A stretch of 16,190 nucleotides of DNA from DAOUAM01 sp034433305 (GTDB lineage Bacteria; Chloroflexota; Dehalococcoidia; Lucifugimonadales; DAOUAM01): NCBI GenBank assembly GCA_034433305.1, contig DAOUAM010000029.1, positions 1-16,190 of the forward strand, given 5' to 3'. The position numbers were made by a program, and so were the translations under genes. The first letter of the stretch is position 1. The number at the start of each line of letters is the position of its first letter. The notes under the pieces are model-generated. The model had not been told where the DNA came from. It searched no databases and saw only the letters and a program-made list of their open reading frames with translations. Shown here one piece after another: positions 1 through 6,457 of this stretch.

Positions 1-32
1 GCGCCCCATGGTGGGGCGCCGCCCCTGCTTTT
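1..32 (+). terminator. Possible terminator hairpin of an upstream gene
   Basis: A perfect 7-bp stem (1-7 with 13-19) with a 5-nt loop begins at the window edge and may extend leftwards. A run of four T lies at 29-32, eight or more bases past the stem, so the U-tract is poorly placed. It precedes the promoter-like region of the first gene, which fits the end of an upstream + strand transcript. The left part is cut off and cannot be judged. Confidence 0.35.
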
Positions 33-94
33 GGGTGGCACTGGGGCCTGCTGCTGCCAGGGGCCGGCCGGACGCGCCAGGCGCTGGCATGGTC

Positions 95-100
95 TATAAT
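95..100 (+). promoter_or_regulatory. -10 box (TATAAT) before the first MFS gene
   Basis: A perfect TATAAT sits in otherwise GC-rich sequence about 40 bases before the likely start codon. No convincing -35 hexamer lies 16-18 bases upstream, so the promoter is supported only by the -10 element and its position. Confidence 0.4.
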
Positions 101-141
101 TTGGATACCATGCGAAAGGGGCGTTGAAGCGAGACCAGGCA

Positions 142-1428
142 ATGAGTACAGTACAGCAGGCACAGACCCGGAGGACGGGCAAGCTCTACTACGGGTGGGT
201 CATAGTTGGCGTGATGGCCGCCACCGGCGCCGTCACCATGGCCATGGGCTCCCTCAACTATGGCCTGTTCATCAAGCCCATGGGCGACGAGCTGGGCATT
301 GGCCGCTCGGTGTTCGGATGGGGCCAGACGGCGCGGCAGGTCGCCAGCTCCGTCACCAGTCCCATAGTTGGCAGGCTCATTGACCGCTTCGGCTCGCGGG
401 TCATGCTGGCCCTGTCAGCCGCCATCACCGGCGGGGCCATGATCGGCCTGGGCTTCATGCACTACTCCTGGCAGTTGGTGCTGCTGTTCGCGGTCATGGG
501 ACTTGTGGGCATGAACGGCCCGGGCGCCCTGGTGACCTCGGTGCCCGTGCTGAAGTGGTTCGTCCGCAAGCGCGGCAAGGCTGTGTCCTTCATGGCCCTG
601 GGCATACCCGTGGGGGCGATGATATTTGTCCCGCTTACCCAGGTCTTCATTGATGCCTGGGGCTGGCGGCAGGCGTGGGTCGTCCTGGCCATCATCGGCG
701 TTGGCGTGATCGTGCCCCTCTCCCTCATCCTGGTCCGCCGGCAGCCCGAGGACATGGGCCTTCTCCCCGATGGAGCAGTGTCGGCGCAGGAGGCGGCCCC
801 TGGCGCTCAGGCGCAGGCCCGCAGGGCGGAAGATGTCTCCTGGACGACGAAGGAAGCAGTGCGCTCCTGGACGCTGTGGCGCCTGGTGGCGGTGTTCAGC
901 ATCGTCTCGCTGGCAGTGGGGACGCTGGCCGTGCACCGCATCGCCGCCTTCATGGACCGGGGCCTGGACCCCGGGCTGATTTCCTTCGCCACCGCCTTTG
1001 ACGCCGTGTGCGCCGGCGCCAGCACCTTTGCCCTGGGGTTCCTGGTGAGGAAGCTGGCTGCCCGCTACCTGGGCGGCATTGGCTTCGTGGTCCTGGCGGC
1101 GGCCAGCGTGCTGACCATCTACGCCAGCACGGTGCCTATCATGTTCCTGTCCATGGCCATCTTTGGCCTGGGCATCGGCGGGATGATGTTCCTGCAGAAC
1201 TTCCTCTGGGCCGACTACTTTGGCCGGACCAACCTGGGGAGCATCCGTGGCCTGGTGACCCCCATCATGCTGGTCATTGGGGGCATTGGCGCACCCCTGG
1301 CCGGCTACGTCCGCGACATCACCGGCACTTATGACCCCATCTGGTGGGTGGGCGTAGGCCTCATGCTCTTTGGCGCCATCGTCGTCGCTATGACGCCCGC
1401 CCCGAAGAGGCCGTCGGCCAGTGCGTGA
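142..1428 (+). CDS. MFS transporter, monocarboxylate/oxalate-formate-like
   Basis: This is a 12-helix inner-membrane carrier of the major facilitator superfamily, 428 residues from ATG 142. An in-frame TTG at 124 would add six residues, but the AAAGGGG before it is too close, and neither start has a good ribosome site. The first helix opens with LYYGWVIVGV (about 15-24). The loop 2-3 MFS signature appears as GRLIDRFGSR (about 77-86), and WFVRKRGKA (about 139-147) matches the helix 4-5 loop of MCT/OFA-type carriers. A polar central loop (about 199-240) links the two six-helix halves. The full length fits the family. The YYGW opening and WFxRxRG loop suggest an organic-anion (carboxylate) substrate, which is inference. 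The next gene is over 200 bases away, so it is probably transcribed alone. Confidence 0.85.
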   Translation: MSTVQQAQTRRTGKLYYGWVIVGVMAATGAVTMAMGSLNYGLFIKPMGDELGIGRSVFGWGQTARQVASSVTSPIVGRLIDRFGSRVMLALSAAITGGAMIGLGFMHYSWQLVLLFAVMGLVGMNGPGALVTSVPVLKWFVRKRGKAVSFMALGIPVGAMIFVPLTQVFIDAWGWRQAWVVLAIIGVGVIVPLSLILVRRQPEDMGLLPDGAVSAQEAAPGAQAQARRAEDVSWTTKEAVRSWTLWRLVAVFSIVSLAVGTLAVHRIAAFMDRGLDPGLISFATAFDAVCAGASTFALGFLVRKLAARYLGGIGFVVLAAASVLTIYASTVPIMFLSMAIFGLGIGGMMFLQNFLWADYFGRTNLGSIRGLVTPIMLVIGGIGAPLAGYVRDITGTYDPIWWVGVGLMLFGAIVVAMTPAPKRPSASA

Positions 1429-1455
1429 GGTGGGCGGGCCTCACCCCCGGTTGGA

Positions 1456-1536
1456 CTACGGCCCCCTCTTCACCCTTCGGCAAGCTCAGGACAGGCCCGA
1501 GCCTGTCGAGGGGGCAAGCTGGATAGGGGGCCATAG
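1456..1536. repeat. Foldback repeat, copy 1
   Basis: This is an 81-base nested inverted repeat. The outer arms 1456-1467 and 1525-1536 pair at 11 of 12 positions. An inner stem GACAGGC/GCCTGTC (1490-1496 with 1501-1507) has a 4-base loop. It shares the 9-mer GCCCCCTCT and the 10-mer GCCTGTCGAG with the element at 3421-3507, and CCTTCGGC..GCTCAGG.CAGGC with the one at 5141-5209. It encodes nothing recognisable and looks like a short non-coding repeat (REP or MITE-like). Confidence 0.65.
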
Positions 1537-1643
1537 CTTGACCGACGTATTGCCCTTACAGCCTGGGGGTGAGGTTGTTCCGCCTCCCGGCTTCCTGTAC
1601 CATATCCAGGCAACAGCGATTCCTCTGCACAGGTGGGCATGTC

Positions 1644-1799
1644 ATGGGCGAGGGAGACAGGCCGGCAGGCCCCCAGGACGCCGGCGGGACGCCACCGCAG
1701 GAGCCGGAGCGCCAGGCGCTGGTGGAGCGGCTGAAGCGACTGCTGGCCCTGCGCCGCTGGCGGCTGCTGACAGACCCCTGGGAGGACGAGCAGGCATAG
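1644..1799 (+). CDS. Possible small charged protein, 51 aa
   Basis: A short open frame starts at ATG 1644, with AGGTGGG at 1631-1637, six bases upstream, as a good ribosome site. The product has a Gly/Pro/Glu-rich first half and a basic amphipathic stretch (QALVERLKRLLALRRWRLL) followed by an acidic tail (DPWEDEQA). It has no signal peptide or membrane helix, and I recognise no family. It lies between a foldback repeat and the -10 box of the aminotransferase gene. Its codons are third-position GC-rich like the neighbours, but in such DNA chance frames are common. The helix could bind a partner, but no function should be assigned. Confidence 0.4.
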   Translation: MGEGDRPAGPQDAGGTPPQEPERQALVERLKRLLALRRWRLLTDPWEDEQA

Positions 1800-1835
1800 G
1801 CCAGCGCCCGCTACCCACGCCCCTTTTCCAGAGAG

Positions 1836-1841
1836 TATAAT
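1836..1841 (+). promoter_or_regulatory. -10 box (TATAAT) before the aminotransferase gene
   Basis: A perfect TATAAT lies 45 bases before the aminotransferase start. The sequence 16-18 bases upstream has no good -35 match. The ATG overlapping the box (1840) opens a frame that runs into the aminotransferase out of frame and is not a credible gene. Confidence 0.45.
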
Positions 1842-1885
1842 GCCTGCTACAGAGGCGGCCTCAGCGCCGCGAAAGGGGGAGGACC

Positions 1886-2791
1886 ATGGCAGACTACATA
1901 GCGTACTGGAACGGCCAGTGGGTGCCCTTCAGCCAGGTCAAGATCAACCCCATGGACAGGGGCTTTCTTGTGGGCGACGTGGTCTTCGATGTGGCCCGCA
2001 CCTTCAATGGCAAGAGCTTCCGGATGAAGGAGCATATTGACCGGCTTTACAGGTCACTGCGCTACGTGCGCATAGACCCGGGCCTTTCGCCGGAGGAGAT
2101 GCTGGAGGCCAGCGAGGAGGTCATCCGGCGCAACGAGGAGTCGCGCCCACAGGTGGGCGACTTCACCATCTGGCAGATGGTCACTCGTGGGCCAGGCCGC
2201 TGGACCCACAGCGCCGGGCCGCCGACGGTCATAGTCAAGGCCGGCCCTATTGACTTCGGGCGCTTTGCCCGCTACTACAGCGAGGGCGCTCACGGCGTCA
2301 TCACCCGCACTCGCAGCTACCCGGCCGAGGCGCTGGACCCCAAGGTGAAGCACTTCAGCCGCATGAACTTCAACATGGCCGAGCTGGAGGCCGCCGACGT
2401 GGACCCCCATGCCTGGCCCATCCTGACGGACCTGCAGGGCAACCTGACGGAAGGCACCGGCTACAACGTTTTCCTGGTCACCGACGGCGTCATCCGTACT
2501 CCGGGCGACCGCAGCATCCTGCAGGGCGTGTCGCGGGGCATGGTCTTTGACCTGGCCAGGCAGCTTGGCATAAAGGTGGTGGAGGAGGACCTGCAGCCCT
2601 ATGACCTCTACACCGCCGACGAGGCCTTCTTCTCCAGCACCAGCCCCTGCGTCCTGCCTGTGACGCGCGTGGACAAGCGCCAGGTGGGCGATGGCAAGCC
2701 CGGCCCCGTCACCCAGCAGCTCCTGGCCGCCTGGAGCGAGGCCGTGGGCGTGGACATCGTGGGCCAGGCCCAGAGGTTCGACAAGGGCTAG
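1886..2791 (+). CDS. Class IV (fold-type IV) PLP aminotransferase, BCAT/D-amino-acid transaminase-like
   Basis: This is a cytoplasmic pyridoxal-phosphate enzyme of 301 residues, the usual length for the branched-chain and D-amino-acid aminotransferase family. The Schiff-base lysine is most likely K155 in VKHFSRMN. E189 in GNLTEGTGYNVFLV is the glutamate that contacts the pyridine nitrogen. ILQGVSRGMVFDLAR (about 211-225) matches the family's PLP-phosphate loop, and SSTSPCVLPVTRVD (about 250-263) the C-terminal substrate loop. The start follows a GGGGGAGG ribosome site (1875-1882). The family includes branched-chain aminotransferase, D-amino-acid transaminase, aminodeoxychorismate lyase and (R)-amine transaminases, and I cannot separate them from the sequence. 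No amino-acid biosynthesis genes are adjacent, so a dedicated IlvE role is not supported by context. Confidence 0.88.
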   Translation: MADYIAYWNGQWVPFSQVKINPMDRGFLVGDVVFDVARTFNGKSFRMKEHIDRLYRSLRYVRIDPGLSPEEMLEASEEVIRRNEESRPQVGDFTIWQMVTRGPGRWTHSAGPPTVIVKAGPIDFGRFARYYSEGAHGVITRTRSYPAEALDPKVKHFSRMNFNMAELEAADVDPHAWPILTDLQGNLTEGTGYNVFLVTDGVIRTPGDRSILQGVSRGMVFDLARQLGIKVVEEDLQPYDLYTADEAFFSSTSPCVLPVTRVDKRQVGDGKPGPVTQQLLAAWSEAVGVDIVGQAQRFDKG

Positions 2792-2908
2792 CATCCACAC
2801 CTTCACGCAGGCCTGGTAGTACACTTCCGCTGCCGATAGAATTCGCCTATAGTACAGGTACTGGCCCCGTGGCCGGAGGCCCTCAGCCCCCACAACCAGA
2901 GGTGTGCC

Positions 2909-3385
2909 ATGAAAATCACCGTCGGCAGCGATGCCAGGACCAGTCTCACCGACCACGTTATCGCTTTCCTGGAGGCCAGGGGCCATACTGTTGAGCTTAT
3001 CGGCGCCCTCAAGCCTGGCGACGAGAAGCTCTGGCCCTACGTCGGCTACAAGGTGGCCGAGGAGGTCGTTGCCGGGCGGTGCGACACAGGGATAGCCCTG
3101 TGCTGGACGGGCACCGGTGTGTGCATCGCCGCCAACAAGCTGCCGGGTGCGCGGGCCGCGCTGTGCTGGGATGCCCAGACCGCCAGGGGCGCTCGCCTGT
3201 GGGACGACGCCAACGTCCTGGCCCTCAGCCTGCGCACCACTTCCCACGCCATCGCCGAGGAGATAATCACAGCCTGGCTTGCCCCATTGACCGAGAGGCG
3301 GGACGAGGAGGACGAGAGAGGCATCGCACTGATGGCCAGACTGGAAGCCTCGGTCCTGGGCCGCCAGCGCGCCGAGAGGACGTGA
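2909..3385 (+). CDS. Divergent RpiB/LacA/LacB-family sugar-phosphate isomerase-like protein
   Basis: This 158-residue protein has the RpiB/LacAB Rossmann-like fold; known members interconvert ribose-5-phosphate and ribulose-5-phosphate or galactose-6-phosphate and tagatose-6-phosphate. The core signature is GIALCWTGTGVCIAANK (61-77), which keeps the catalytic-base cysteine (C65), the GTG phosphate loop and ANK. It differs from E. coli RpiB at key places. CGTG has become CWTGTG, the N-terminal SDH is SDA (so the His at position 10 is missing), and the HND of the ring-opening histidine is WDD (98-100). The C-terminal GGRHxxR arginine/histidine motif is replaced by an acidic stretch (RRDEEDERG). 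The start follows AGAGGTG (2898-2904). The fold is confident; the isomerase reaction is doubtful. It stands 117 bases after the aminotransferase and probably has its own promoter. Confidence 0.82.
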   Translation: MKITVGSDARTSLTDHVIAFLEARGHTVELIGALKPGDEKLWPYVGYKVAEEVVAGRCDTGIALCWTGTGVCIAANKLPGARAALCWDAQTARGARLWDDANVLALSLRTTSHAIAEEIITAWLAPLTERRDEEDERGIALMARLEASVLGRQRAERT

Positions 3386-3420
3386 TAGGCCCCGGGCTGC
3401 GGCCAACCAAGGCCTGGCCA

Positions 3421-3507
3421 GCCCCCTCTCTAACTCTCCCCCACAGGGGGCGAGGACCCTCACTTCCCCCGTGTGGGAAGGCCAGGGCCTGTCGAGAGGA
3501 TGGGGGC
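3421..3507. repeat. Foldback repeat, copy 2, in the gap before the propeller gene
   Basis: Outer arms GCCCCC (3421-3426) and GGGGGC (3502-3507) enclose smaller stems: CCCCC-aca-GGGGG (3438-3450) and CTTCCC/GGGAAG (3463-3468 with 3475-3480). It shares GCCCCCTCT and GCCTGTCGAG with copy 1 and CCCCTCTCTA with the element at 13223. The 361-base gap 3386-3746 contains this repeat, a promoter and a structured leader, but no gene that I can support. Confidence 0.6.
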
Positions 3508-3568
3508 ATGCTGACCTGTGCAGCAGCCTGATGCCCATGTTTACCCTGCACCCTGCCAGGTGTTCCAA

Positions 3569-3596
3569 TTGACAAATAAAATAAGCTTCCTATGGA
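3569..3596 (+). promoter_or_regulatory. Promoter with consensus -35 before the propeller gene
   Basis: TTGACA (3569-3574) matches the -35 consensus fully. TATGGA at 3591-3596, after a 16-base A/T-rich spacer, is a half-matching -10. Transcription from here would start near 3603 and leave a leader of about 140 bases before ATG 3747. Confidence 0.5.
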
Positions 3597-3602
3597 GTCT
3601 GG

Positions 3603-3746
3603 TATCATGCATCGGGGCCAGAGCGTGAATAGCTCTCGCGAGAGCAGCAGGGCCCGGCCACGAGTGCCGGAGGCACTGCAGGATAGTGTGCGGAGGCTAG
3701 CAGTTGGTCAGGTGCTATGTAGGGAAGGGAAAGGAGGTAATAGTCC
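3603..3746 (+). promoter_or_regulatory. Structured 5' leader of the propeller gene
   Basis: The leader holds a perfect 14-base palindrome (3632-3645, core CTCGCGAG). It is enclosed by a GGGCC/GGCCC stem (3615-3619 with 3651-3655) and followed by a 6-bp stem with a 3-base loop (3663-3668 with 3672-3677). A full AGGAGGT ribosome site (3732-3738) stands eight bases before the ATG. I tried to match it to common riboswitch cores and failed. It may be a protein-binding operator, an RNA control element or a stabilising leader. Confidence 0.35.
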
Positions 3747-4367
3747 ATGAGGCACGGGTGGATGCTGGCTGCTGGCGTAGTAGTTGGGTTGGCTGTCCTG
3801 GCTGTACTGGGCAGCTTCAGTCCCCAGGCCGCGGAAGGCAAGAAGGCGCAGCCCGATTTCGAGGTCTGGGCCATAGACCAGGCAGATACCGCCCCTGATG
3901 GTGGCGGGCTGCTCTACATCTGGGAAGGCGATGACATCTCGGACAACCCCAGCGAGGCCGAGGCAGAGGTAATAGACCTGGCCCAGGCGGCGGCGGAGGC
4001 CGGCTGTCCGGTGGCCAGGCGGCCCCATATGGTGCTGGCAAACCACGCTGACCCGCCAAGCCACGTCATAATTTCCAACGTAGCCTCCGGCCACATCTTC
4101 TTCATGGACGTGGACAGCAGGGAGATCGTTGGCTGCGTGAGTGGCACCGGCAACGCCCATGCCGCCGTTGCCACGCCCGATAATAGCATGGTCATCGTGG
4201 ACGACCAGAATGGACAGAACCTGCGCAAAATCCATACCGACTACGCCAGCAATAGCTACACGCTGGTGGAGACGCTGTCGCTGGCGCCCTCGCGGCGGCC
4301 CTGGGTACGGCTACCGCGCGGCCCATCTGCCACGACTACACCGCCGATAGCAGGTTTGCCTATGTAA
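3747..4367 (+). CDS. Secreted beta-propeller-like protein, N-terminal part of a frameshifted gene
   Basis: This is the first part of one gene that continues in another frame to 5038. It starts at ATG 3747 behind a perfect AGGAGGT. Residues 1-29 form a Sec signal: a short basic start, a hydrophobic core (AAGVVVGLAVLAVLGSF) and an Ala-type cleavage region near PQAAEGKK. The mature part has strand-rich repeats such as HVIISNVASGHIFFMDVDS and HAAVATPDNSMVIVDDQNG, typical of YVTN/YncE-type propeller blades. Around residue 181-185 (near base 4290) the propeller pattern ends, and the last 20 or so residues (SRRPWVRLPRG...) are out-of-frame sequence. The good blade sequence resumes in the frame one base back. 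I see no haem or metal motif, so the ligand is unknown. Confidence 0.7.
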   Translation: MRHGWMLAAGVVVGLAVLAVLGSFSPQAAEGKKAQPDFEVWAIDQADTAPDGGGLLYIWEGDDISDNPSEAEAEVIDLAQAAAEAGCPVARRPHMVLANHADPPSHVIISNVASGHIFFMDVDSREIVGCVSGTGNAHAAVATPDNSMVIVDDQNGQNLRKIHTDYASNSYTLVETLSLAPSRRPWVRLPRGPSATTTPPIAGLPM

Positions 4368-4369
4368 CC

Positions 4370-5038
4370 ATGGGGCAGGGCGGCTTGCTGGTGGTGGACG
4401 TAGGCTCGGCGGATGCCAGCACGCCCATGGAGGTTGTCCATGTCTATCCAGCCGCAACTGTGCCAGGCCTGGGTTGCGGCGCCTTCCGTCTGCCCGACGG
4501 CAGGATGCTGACCAATGGCGAGAGCGGCGCGGCGGGCGGTGACGACTTCCTGTACATCTTCGACACCAGCGGCGCCGGCGAAGGCAATTTCCCCGACCCG
4601 GTGCAGATCGAGCTGCCCGGCGAGGATACCCATGGCGTTGCCCTGTGCCAGGACAAGCGAGGCAACCTCTTCGCGCTGACGGCCATGCGCGTCAGCAACG
4701 AAATCAACAGTGTTGACTTGCAGGCCCAGGAGGTCGTCAGGACGCGGTCCCTGGCGCGCCCCTGGAGCACCGACCCCAAGCCCGACCTGGCTGACATCGT
4801 GGGCGACAGGATGTTCGTCACACTGCGCGGCCCCAAGCCGCTGACGGCTATACCCACCCTGGAGAACGCCGCCCGGACTCCGGGAGTGGCCGTGCTGAAG
4901 GTCCACACCAACTGCAACACCTTCGACTGGGACTCCAAAGACATTGCTCCCATGGTCAACCCCAACACAACCACGCTGTCCGATGGCACCGTGGTCACCA
5001 GCGCCGACCCTCACGGGCTTGAGGTAGTCCTCCGGTAG
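4370..5038 (+). CDS. Beta-propeller-like protein, C-terminal part of the frameshifted gene
   Basis: ATG 4370 opens this frame only formally. The same frame upstream (from about 4295) reads ALGTATARPICHDYTADSR and then FAYVTMGQGGLLVVDV, clearly the missing blade, so the true protein runs from 3747 to 5038 with one base lost (or two gained) near 4285-4305. A repaired product would be about 430 residues. Further blades are visible at CGAFRLPDGRMLTNGESG, GDDFLYIFDTS, THGVALCQDKRGNLFAL and DIVGDRMFVTLRGPKPL, ending at HGLEVVLR. The part from 4370 has no signal peptide and no convincing ribosome site of its own. Both halves keep clean coding character, which suggests a recent mutation or a sequence error rather than an old pseudogene. 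A 15-bp hairpin terminator follows. Confidence 0.7.
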   Translation: MGQGGLLVVDVGSADASTPMEVVHVYPAATVPGLGCGAFRLPDGRMLTNGESGAAGGDDFLYIFDTSGAGEGNFPDPVQIELPGEDTHGVALCQDKRGNLFALTAMRVSNEINSVDLQAQEVVRTRSLARPWSTDPKPDLADIVGDRMFVTLRGPKPLTAIPTLENAARTPGVAVLKVHTNCNTFDWDSKDIAPMVNPNTTTLSDGTVVTSADPHGLEVVLR

Positions 5039-5055
5039 GGACTGGCCAGGGCAAC

Positions 5056-5095
5056 GACGAGAGGGAGGCGCGACTCGCCTCCCTCTCGTCTTGTT
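5056..5095 (+). terminator. Strong hairpin terminator after the propeller gene
   Basis: A perfect 15-bp stem (5056-5070 with 5076-5090) has a 5-base loop and begins 18 bases after the stop codon. It is followed by TTGTT, a short U-rich tail. This separates the propeller gene from the PadR operon. Confidence 0.8.
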
Positions 5096-5140
5096 ATACC
5101 AGGTCGCTATGATGAGGCCATAAATATGGTAGGGGCAACC

Positions 5141-5209
5141 CCTTCGGCTGTGCTCAGGGCAGGCCATTGTGGTGGCCCAAGGCCTGGCCTGTCCTGGGCC
5201 AGCCGAAGG
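5141..5209. repeat. Foldback repeat, copy 3
   Basis: An imperfect inverted repeat has arms of about 24-25 bases (5141-5165 with 5186-5209). Both ends read CCTTCGGCTG in inverted orientation. The left arm matches copy 1 (CCTTCGGC..GCTCAGG.CAGGC). It lies between the propeller terminator and the PadR promoter, and nothing in it looks coding. Confidence 0.6.
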
Positions 5210-5263
5210 AGCAGGCTTTTGCGGTCCCATCACAGCGAACAAGCACCACCACGCCGGAGTCTC

Positions 5264-5291
5264 TTGACTGGCGCCCACTGTCTGCCATAAT
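5264..5291 (+). promoter_or_regulatory. Near-consensus promoter of the PadR operon
   Basis: TTGACT (5264-5269), a 16-base spacer and CATAAT (5286-5291) give five of six matches in each hexamer. The predicted start near 5298 leaves a leader of about 29 bases before the padR-like gene. Confidence 0.7.
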
Positions 5292-5292
5292 C

Positions 5293-5313
5293 TATAGGCC
5301 AGCTATATATAGG
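5293..5313 (+). promoter_or_regulatory. Possible operator over the PadR-operon transcription start
   Basis: TATAG-GCCAG-CTATA (5293-5307) is an inverted repeat. It runs into the perfect 10-bp palindrome CTATATATAG (5303-5312), within a 13-mer (5301-5313) repeated exactly at 13099-13111. It sits just downstream of the predicted start, where a repressor such as PadR would block transcription. Binding is inference, and A/T-rich sequence at a promoter can arise without it. Confidence 0.4.
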
Positions 5314-5326
5314 AAGGAAACGTATC

Positions 5327-5788
5327 ATGACGACCCAGAAGTCCGCAGTAAGGCCAGCCCTTGACCTGTCGCAGCGCGAGTACTGGGAGTTCCTGATCAA
5401 AAAGAGCGTGTCGCGGTTCTTCCTGCTGGGCCTGCTCTACAGAAGGCCCATGCACGGTTATGACATCGCCAGGAACATCGAGACGTGCTGCGAAGGCTGG
5501 GCCAGGCCCACCGATGGGATGATTTACCCCACCATCAAGGAACTGCTGGAGGGCGGCTACATCGAGTGCGTGCCGGAGGTCAGCGGCGGACGACAGCGCA
5601 AGGTCTGCCACCTGACGCCCAGGGGCGTAGATGCCTATCTGACTGCGGCGCGGGTATGGGCTGGCGTGCTGCCTTACCTGCAGGCGTCGGTGAACTACGC
5701 CCTCCTGGGCATGGCAGCGGATGGACAGTCCCTGGCCCGCGCCCGCGTCCCTTCGGCCCAAGACGTGCGGCAGGCCAGGGACACGTAG
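5327..5788 (+). CDS. PadR-family transcriptional regulator
   Basis: This is a 153-residue DNA-binding protein. The PadR winged helix covers about residues 30-105: FFLLGLLYRRPMHGYDIARN (helices 1-2), PTDGMIYPTIKELLEGGYIE (recognition helix and the start of the wing), then GGRQRKVCHLTPRG (wing). The C-terminal helix (about 105-130) is short, as in the small PadR subfamily that dimerises through it. The start follows AGGAAGG (5311-5317). Four cysteines are present, including a CC pair at 54-55 beside the recognition helix, which could act as a thiol or metal sensor, though nothing shows this directly. It is the first gene of a tight operon with a methyltransferase (16 bases on) and an acetyltransferase, so it probably represses its own operon and is released by a small ligand. 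Confidence 0.88.
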   Translation: MTTQKSAVRPALDLSQREYWEFLIKKSVSRFFLLGLLYRRPMHGYDIARNIETCCEGWARPTDGMIYPTIKELLEGGYIECVPEVSGGRQRKVCHLTPRGVDAYLTAARVWAGVLPYLQASVNYALLGMAADGQSLARARVPSAQDVRQARDT

Positions 5789-5792
5789 CCAC

Positions 5793-5797
5793 GGAGG
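5793..5797 (+). promoter_or_regulatory. Ribosome site fixing the GTG start of the methyltransferase
   Basis: GGAGG ends seven bases before GTG 5805. The longer frame reaching back to 5721 would overlap the PadR gene and begins with sequence unlike a methyltransferase, so GTG 5805 is preferred. Confidence 0.7.
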
Positions 5798-5804
5798 CAG
5801 CAGC

Positions 5805-6440
5805 GTGACCAGCAAGGCCTATTTCGACCAGGTGGCCCGGCGATGGGACCAGATGCGGCAGGGGTTCTACTCCGAGGCCGTGAGGGAGAAGGCGCTGGCC
5901 GTGGCGGACGTGCAGGCTGGCCGTCTCGCCGCCGACATAGGCGCCGGCACCGGCTTCATCACCGCCGGCCTGCTGGACAGAGGGCTGCGGGTCATAGCCG
6001 TGGACCAGTCCGAGGCCATGCTGGATGAGCTACGTCACAAGTTTGGCGAAGGGGCTGGCGTCCACTGCCGCCTGGGCGAGGCCGAGGCACTGCCCATAGC
6101 CACTGGCACCCTGGACTACGCCTTCGCCAACATGTACCTGCACCACGTGGAATCGCCGCCCGAAGCCATCCGCGAGATAGCGCGGACGCTCAAGCCCGGC
6201 GGCAGGCTGGTTATCACCGACCTGGACGCCCATGACTTCGACTTCCTGAGGCGGGAGCACCACGACCGCTGGCTGGGCTTTGACCGGGCCGATATACGTC
6301 GCTGGCTTGAGGCGGCCGGCCTGGTGGAAGTCAGCGTGGACTGCGTTGGCGAGGAGTGCTGCACCGCGTCCTCCAGCGGCGGCCAGCATGCCAGCGTCAG
6401 CATCTTCGTCGCCTGCGGCCAGAAGCCCGCGTCAGGCTGA
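5805..6440 (+). CDS. Class I SAM-dependent methyltransferase (Methyltransf_11-like)
   Basis: This 211-residue cytoplasmic enzyme transfers a methyl group from S-adenosylmethionine. The SAM-binding motif I is AADIGAGTGFITAGLL (42-57), the acidic end of strand 2 is VIAVDQSEAML (63-73), and motif IV/post-IV runs YAFANMYLHHVESPPEAIRE (105-124). LKPGGRLVITDLDAHDFDFL (129-148) follows. The DLDxHDxxxLRxEHxDRWLGF stretch is familiar from methyltransferases found beside or fused to ArsR-type regulators. Cysteines at 88, 180, 185, 186 and 204 are notable, the C-terminal CVGEECC cluster especially; it could bind a thiophilic substrate or metal, as in arsenite methyltransferases, but the spacing is not diagnostic. 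The substrate is therefore open. It is the second gene of the PadR operon. Confidence 0.85.
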   Translation: MTSKAYFDQVARRWDQMRQGFYSEAVREKALAVADVQAGRLAADIGAGTGFITAGLLDRGLRVIAVDQSEAMLDELRHKFGEGAGVHCRLGEAEALPIATGTLDYAFANMYLHHVESPPEAIREIARTLKPGGRLVITDLDAHDFDFLRREHHDRWLGFDRADIRRWLEAAGLVEVSVDCVGEECCTASSSGGQHASVSIFVACGQKPASG

Positions 6441-6444
6441 GCGC

Positions 6445-6449
6445 GGAGG
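6445..6449 (+). promoter_or_regulatory. Ribosome site fixing the start of the acetyltransferase
   Basis: GGAGG lies eight bases before ATG 6458 but only two before the in-frame ATG 6452. ATG 6458 is therefore preferred, and the GTG at 6356 inside the methyltransferase gene is rejected. Confidence 0.6.
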
Positions 6450-6457
6450 CCATGACC

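Noticed and set aside
1840..2040. Short + strand frame beginning inside the TATAAT box
   Set aside because: It overlaps the aminotransferase out of frame and its start codon is part of the promoter.
2054..3568. Long open frame on the - strand (504 codons) spanning the aminotransferase and RpiB-like genes
   Set aside because: It lies opposite two genes with clear family motifs, has low-complexity His/Gly/Ala-rich content and crosses a gap and a repeat. It is a product of high GC content.
3603..3746. Known riboswitch (c-di-GMP, TPP, cobalamin, guanidine)
   Set aside because: None of the conserved core sequences that I know for these classes is present. Only generic stems are visible.
4280..4310. 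Programmed -1 ribosomal frameshift in the propeller gene
   Set aside because: No X XXY YYZ slippery heptamer is in register here, and the sequence after it has no clear stimulatory structure.
4256..5278. Open frame on the - strand (340 codons) opposite the propeller gene
   Set aside because: It crosses the 15-bp terminator and a repeat and has no recognisable domain, while the + strand shows propeller blades.
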